Assembly: GCA_017648225.1 (NCBI GenBank)
Contig: JAGCJE010000163.1
Coordinates: 1 to 8,041 of the forward strand
Origin: Kiritimatiellia bacterium
Lineage (GTDB): Bacteria > Verrucomicrobiota > Kiritimatiellia > RFP12 > UBA1067
DNA length: 8,041 nt
Reading direction: 5' to 3'
Under the pieces are notes generated by a model. The model was not told the origin of the DNA, did no database searches, and saw only the letters and a program-made list of their open reading frames with translations. The translations under genes and the position numbers were made by a program. Positions 4,689-8,041 of this stretch are shown here, one piece after another (position 1 is the first letter of the stretch; each line of letters begins with the position of its first letter).

Positions 4689-7208
4689 ATGAGGAAAATG
4701 AATTTAAAGAAAATCGCTTTTTCGGCCGTTGTGCTGTGCTCTGCGACTTTTTACGGGGCTGAAGTTACGCGGATATTTCGCCCAGCACGCAATTCACGCG
4801 GCAATACCAATCTTATACCCGTTCAGCATATTGATGACGCTTCTTGGATTTGGGCGACCACGAATAGGCCCGTTATGCGTCAGTTTGATGACTGGAGCAC
4901 TTACACAATGGCAGAAGGCTCCAGTGATGTTGAGTTTTTAAAGTTTCGTAAGGAATTCGACGTTAAAGAAGGTGAAGGCGAGCTTATTTTCGATGTGTCG
5001 GGCGATGAGAGGTTTTATCTAACGTTGGACGGAGAGTTCGTAGCGCGAGGGCCGAATCGCGGTCCTGTTGAGAACTGGCAGTATCAGACGTATTCGGTTA
5101 AAAATCTTAAGCCCGGCCAGCATGTTTTCGAGGCGGTAGTCTGGAAAGTCGGTATCCATTCGCCTATGGCTCAGGTTTCTCATCGCGGCGGTTTTGTTTT
5201 CAGTGCCGAGGGAGCGTACGACGCTAAACTTACTACCGGTAAAACCACGTGGCAAGTAGCTGTAATTGACAATGTAAAGGCATTGAAAATTCATAATGAA
5301 GCGTGGGAGGTCGGCGGACAGTTTGAGGTAAAAGGGCGCGGACCATATGCTGTTGAGCCTACGGCGTGGCGTGACGCGGTTGTAGTGCGCAATCATGCGG
5401 GCATGAAGGGGCGCGGCATTTGCGGTGTAAGAACGGTGGGCTGGATGCTCTTCCCGACGCAACTCCCCGATCAGACCGAAGAGCGCATTTCGGTCGGTAC
5501 CGTTAGAGCCGTCGCGCGAAATGTGGAATGGAGATCGCGCCATACTTACAGTGAAGATGATTGCCGCGATCCGCTTGTAGGTAAAGTAAATGACTTCTTA
5601 AAAAATGGCGGTAAGCTCGTAATCCCAGCGAATACGCGCTTCCAAGCTGCCGTCGATTTAGGCGTTTACAAGTGCGCGTATCCAGTTTTGAAGATGAAGG
5701 GCGCTCTCGGCGCGCGCGTCTCGTGGACTTGGGTAGAGTCGGCGATTGACGCGAAGACGAAACGGAAAGCCAACCGTAATGAGATAATCGGCAAGTATCT
5801 GCGCGGGTACGGCGATGATTTTATTTCGGATGGAGCTATCGGAGAGTTTTCTACTCCCTGGTTCAGATGCGGCAGATGGTGCAGAATCGATGTCGAAACA
5901 CTCGATGAGCCTTTGGAGATTTCGGAGATGTATCTTATTTCGAGCCGTTATCCTCTAGAGATGGAGTCTACTTTTTCGGCGACGCCCGACGCGTCATTCG
6001 GCGAAATCCGCGAGATTTGCGCGCGCGCCATGCAAATGTGCGCGCATGAGACGCTTTTTGACTGTCCTTATTACGAGCAGCTCATGTATGCTGGTGACAC
6101 CCGCGTTCAGCTTCTCGTTTTAGCGGCTATGTCGAATGACGAAAGGCTCATCAAGCGCGCCATAGAGTGTTATGATTTAGCTTCTCGCGATGACGGGACC
6201 GTCCCGATGAGCTGGCCTCAGCGCGGAATACAGGAGTCGTTTACCTATACGCTCGCCTATCTTCTCATGTACGGTGATTATGTAATGAACGGAACCGACC
6301 GTCAGTGGCTCAAGGCGCGTTTGCCCGGATTTAGAAAGACGATGTCGGGCGTAGAATATTACGAGAATAAAGAAGGTCTTTTGGAAGATGTGCCGGGTTG
6401 GCCGTTCATGGACTGGCCGGTAGGGTGGCACGCCGGCATGGCGCCCGGAAGTTTCGTAGGAGACGGCGTCAACGCCGAGATAAATCTCTTTTGGCTCCTT
6501 GCGCTTGAGTCGGCCGTAAAAGTCGAGACGGCTTTAGGTAATGACGATATCGCCGCGCATTGGGCTAAAAAGGCTGAAAAACTCAGGCGTAAAATTTTCG
6601 AAAAGTTCTGGTGCGCGAAGAGGGGTCTCCTTTCAGATACTCCTGAGATGAAGCATTTTTCGGAGCATGCCCAGGCGCTTGGAATTATCTCGGGCGTGCT
6701 AGAGGGTAAAAATGCTGAACTTGCGTTAAACAATCTTTTGGAAGACAAGGATTTAGCGCGCTGCACAGTTTACTTTTCGTACTATCTTTTTGAGGCGTTT
6801 TTCAAAATGGATAGAGGAGATCTGTTCTTAAAGCGTCTTGATCTCTGGCGCGACTATTTAAAGTTGGGCGTAACTACGCTTTTAGAGCGCCCTGAAAATG
6901 AGAAGATTCAAGCGCGCAGCGATTGTCATGCGTGGGGCGCCCACCCGATTTGGTTTATGCAGACGGGACTTGCCGGTATTAAGAGCGCGGGCACGTTCTT
7001 CTCGCGCGTTCATATAAAACCGTCTCCCGGTCCGCTTAAGGAGATCAAGGCGTCGCACCCGCATCCGAAGGGTATGATAACGGTTGATTTGAAATTCGAC
7101 GGCGCGAAAGTGTCGGGCTATGTCGACACTCCCGTAGAAGGTATTTTTGAATACAAGGATTTTGAGACTATGCTTGAAAAGGGCCGCAACACAATTCGCG
7201 GCAATTAA
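4689..7208 (+). CDS. Secreted GH78-type alpha-L-rhamnosidase-like glycoside hydrolase
   Basis: The 839-residue protein is likely to remove terminal alpha-L-rhamnose, or a related sugar, from glycans outside the cytoplasm by inversion. The N-terminus is a signal peptide (basic start, hydrophobic core about 9-20). Residues about 50-230 look like beta-sandwich domains, including GPNRGPVENW. The (alpha/alpha)6 catalytic domain spans roughly 430-770. DCPYYEQLMYAGD at 458-470 matches the spacing of the GH78 catalytic trio Asp, Glu (+5) and Asp (+12), here Asp458, Glu463 and Asp470. Glu733 in TTLLERPE is the likely general base, followed by SDCHAWGAHP (744-753). A C-terminal beta domain follows, with the RVHIKPSPGPLKEI and SHPHPKG signatures. 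The commoner Arg and Trp of the DCP...R.GW.GD motif are replaced, so the exact sugar is uncertain. Either the ATG at 4689 or the one at 4698 could be the start, because GAGG lies only 3 bases before the second. Confidence 0.88.
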   Translation: MRKMNLKKIAFSAVVLCSATFYGAEVTRIFRPARNSRGNTNLIPVQHIDDASWIWATTNRPVMRQFDDWSTYTMAEGSSDVEFLKFRKEFDVKEGEGELIFDVSGDERFYLTLDGEFVARGPNRGPVENWQYQTYSVKNLKPGQHVFEAVVWKVGIHSPMAQVSHRGGFVFSAEGAYDAKLTTGKTTWQVAVIDNVKALKIHNEAWEVGGQFEVKGRGPYAVEPTAWRDAVVVRNHAGMKGRGICGVRTVGWMLFPTQLPDQTEERISVGTVRAVARNVEWRSRHTYSEDDCRDPLVGKVNDFLKNGGKLVIPANTRFQAAVDLGVYKCAYPVLKMKGALGARVSWTWVESAIDAKTKRKANRNEIIGKYLRGYGDDFISDGAIGEFSTPWFRCGRWCRIDVETLDEPLEISEMYLISSRYPLEMESTFSATPDASFGEIREICARAMQMCAHETLFDCPYYEQLMYAGDTRVQLLVLAAMSNDERLIKRAIECYDLASRDDGTVPMSWPQRGIQESFTYTLAYLLMYGDYVMNGTDRQWLKARLPGFRKTMSGVEYYENKEGLLEDVPGWPFMDWPVGWHAGMAPGSFVGDGVNAEINLFWLLALESAVKVETALGNDDIAAHWAKKAEKLRRKIFEKFWCAKRGLLSDTPEMKHFSEHAQALGIISGVLEGKNAELALNNLLEDKDLARCTVYFSYYLFEAFFKMDRGDLFLKRLDLWRDYLKLGVTTLLERPENEKIQARSDCHAWGAHPIWFMQTGLAGIKSAGTFFSRVHIKPSPGPLKEIKASHPHPKGMITVDLKFDGAKVSGYVDTPVEGIFEYKDFETMLEKGRNTIRGN

Positions 7209-8041
7209 GAAATCTCTTTATCGGCAGACGGTTTTGAGAGTGTGCGGCGGATTGCGAGAACGTATGTCATAAGACCTATCATGACGACTCGCATTACCAC
7301 ATACATCCATTCTTTTGTCATATACTGTTCTAAGCCGAAGGTGAAAATCCGGGCGATCGACCGGTATGCACCGTCGAAGAGGTGGGCCGACATATAAGCT
7401 AAAAGGGCGAACTGGCCGAAGAGAATCGGGATAGATAGCCCAAAGCGGAATTTAAAAATATCAGTTATGATGTAAAGGATCGTGAGTGCGAGCATGCTCC
7501 AGCCGATCGCGAGGAGAGTGAAGCTTACGGTGAATATGGGCTTTATCACGGGGATTTTTAAACTTGTGAGAAATCCCGCGCCCAGAATCGCGACTGAAGC
7601 GGCGCCGAGAATCCCGGCGCGAAGCCATTTTGTCAGCTTTTTCTCGGTTAGGAGTTTAGCGCTTTCCATGCCGAGGATGGTTATCGCGGCGTACATGAAA
7701 CTCGGCAGGACCCAGGCGTACTTCGCTTCCTTCATCATAGGGTTCGTGTCGGGCAGGAAAAATCCGAAAATCGCTTTGTCGACTTTCATCGCGAGATTGC
7801 CGCTCTGGGAGTAGTCGCCGCCGAAGTGGATGAGCGCGCCGTAGATTATAAACATTGAGAGCGCTATGGAGAGCCGCGTATAGCGGGATTTCAGGAGAAA
7901 GACGCCTGCCGCCGCGACATATCCGATGGCGATGGTCTGGAGCGTATTGCTGAAATACATGAATTGATCGGGATCGTAAGTGAAAAAGCGTCCCTGGACG
8001 AGCATTCCGAAAAACCACAGCAACGCAAAACGCATTCCGAC
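7205..8041 (-). CDS. NagX/HGSNAT-like (DUF5009, COG4299) membrane protein, N-terminus outside window
   Basis: About 278 residues are visible, and the frame stays open to the right window edge, so the Met at 8033-8035 is internal. The sequence is a multi-pass membrane protein with about eight hydrophobic segments. GMLVQG, the SNTLQTIAIGY segment and the later KPIFTVSFTLLAIGWSML segment are the pattern of COG4299/DUF5009 proteins. These are related to heparan-alpha-glucosaminide N-acetyltransferase, which moves an acetyl group across a membrane from acetyl-CoA to an amino sugar. Bacterial members are mostly uncharacterised and are often found beside glycan-degradation genes. Full-length members have roughly 370 residues, so about 90-100 N-terminal residues are missing, including the region that holds the acetyl-accepting His in the human enzyme. 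Activity cannot therefore be judged. The tail (PSADKEIS) is hydrophilic. It converges on the GH78 gene and the two stop codons overlap. Confidence 0.83.
   Translation of the reverse strand, partial: VGMRFALLWFFGMLVQGRFFTYDPDQFMYFSNTLQTIAIGYVAAAGVFLLKSRYTRLSIALSMFIIYGALIHFGGDYSQSGNLAMKVDKAIFGFFLPDTNPMMKEAKYAWVLPSFMYAAITILGMESAKLLTEKKLTKWLRAGILGAASVAILGAGFLTSLKIPVIKPIFTVSFTLLAIGWSMLALTILYIITDIFKFRFGLSIPILFGQFALLAYMSAHLFDGAYRSIARIFTFGLEQYMTKEWMYVVMRVVMIGLMTYVLAIRRTLSKPSADKEIS

Noticed and set aside
5019..5543. 174-codon minus-strand open frame inside the GH78-type gene
   Set aside because: It has low-complexity basic composition, no recognisable motif and no ribosome binding site, and the opposite strand encodes a conserved domain. 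It is a shadow frame.
6359..6766. 135-codon minus-strand open frame inside the GH78-type gene
   Set aside because: The Ser/Ala/Phe-rich translation is typical of an antisense shadow of a charged coding sequence, and no start signal is visible.

Overview
The window looks like bacterial chromosomal DNA, close to half G+C by eye, with Shine-Dalgarno sequences ahead of most genes. It carries mainly secreted carbohydrate-active proteins. The mix of a lipoprotein GH39-like glycosidase, a secreted alpha/beta-hydrolase esterase, a GH78-type rhamnosidase and a NagX/HGSNAT-like membrane protein, with no SusC/SusD pair in view, fits a gut or rumen member of the Verrucomicrobiota/Lentisphaerota/Kiritimatiellota group. 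That is inference from gene style; no phylogenetic marker is present.

Layout. (1) Positions 1-2064, plus strand: the C-terminal part of a TPR-type helical protein, cut by the window edge, then 10 bases later a lipoprotein clan GH-A glycosidase resembling GH39. (2) 2073-2480, minus strand: a protein-like reading frame with no credible start codon, probably the 3' remnant of a larger gene. It converges on the glycosidase. (3) 2480-2574: an AT-rich spacer with two extended -10 elements pointing in opposite directions, an 8-base direct repeat and a small leader hairpin ahead of the esterase. (4) 2575-7208, plus strand: a secreted COG4099-like esterase, a strong hairpin in the intergenic gap, an SLC1/DAACS-type symporter with an unusual ligand- and cation-binding region, and a large secreted GH78-type enzyme. 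(5) 7205-8041, minus strand: a NagX/DUF5009-like multi-pass membrane protein, cut at its N-terminus by the window edge. Its stop codon overlaps that of the GH78 gene.

Taken together, the plus-strand genes look like a small glycan-degradation locus. Two glycoside hydrolases would remove sugars, an esterase would remove acyl or other ester groups, and a cation-coupled symporter would import a small solute. Rhamnose-containing pectin or another decorated heteroglycan is the simplest substrate guess. A glycosaminoglycan-type substrate is a weaker alternative, because GH39 includes iduronidases and the last gene resembles heparan-alpha-glucosaminide N-acetyltransferase. I see no CRISPR array, tRNA, rRNA, insertion sequence, phage gene or defence system, and no clear new multi-gene system. 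The most unusual items are the start-less minus-strand remnant, the altered symporter binding site and the intergenic hairpin.
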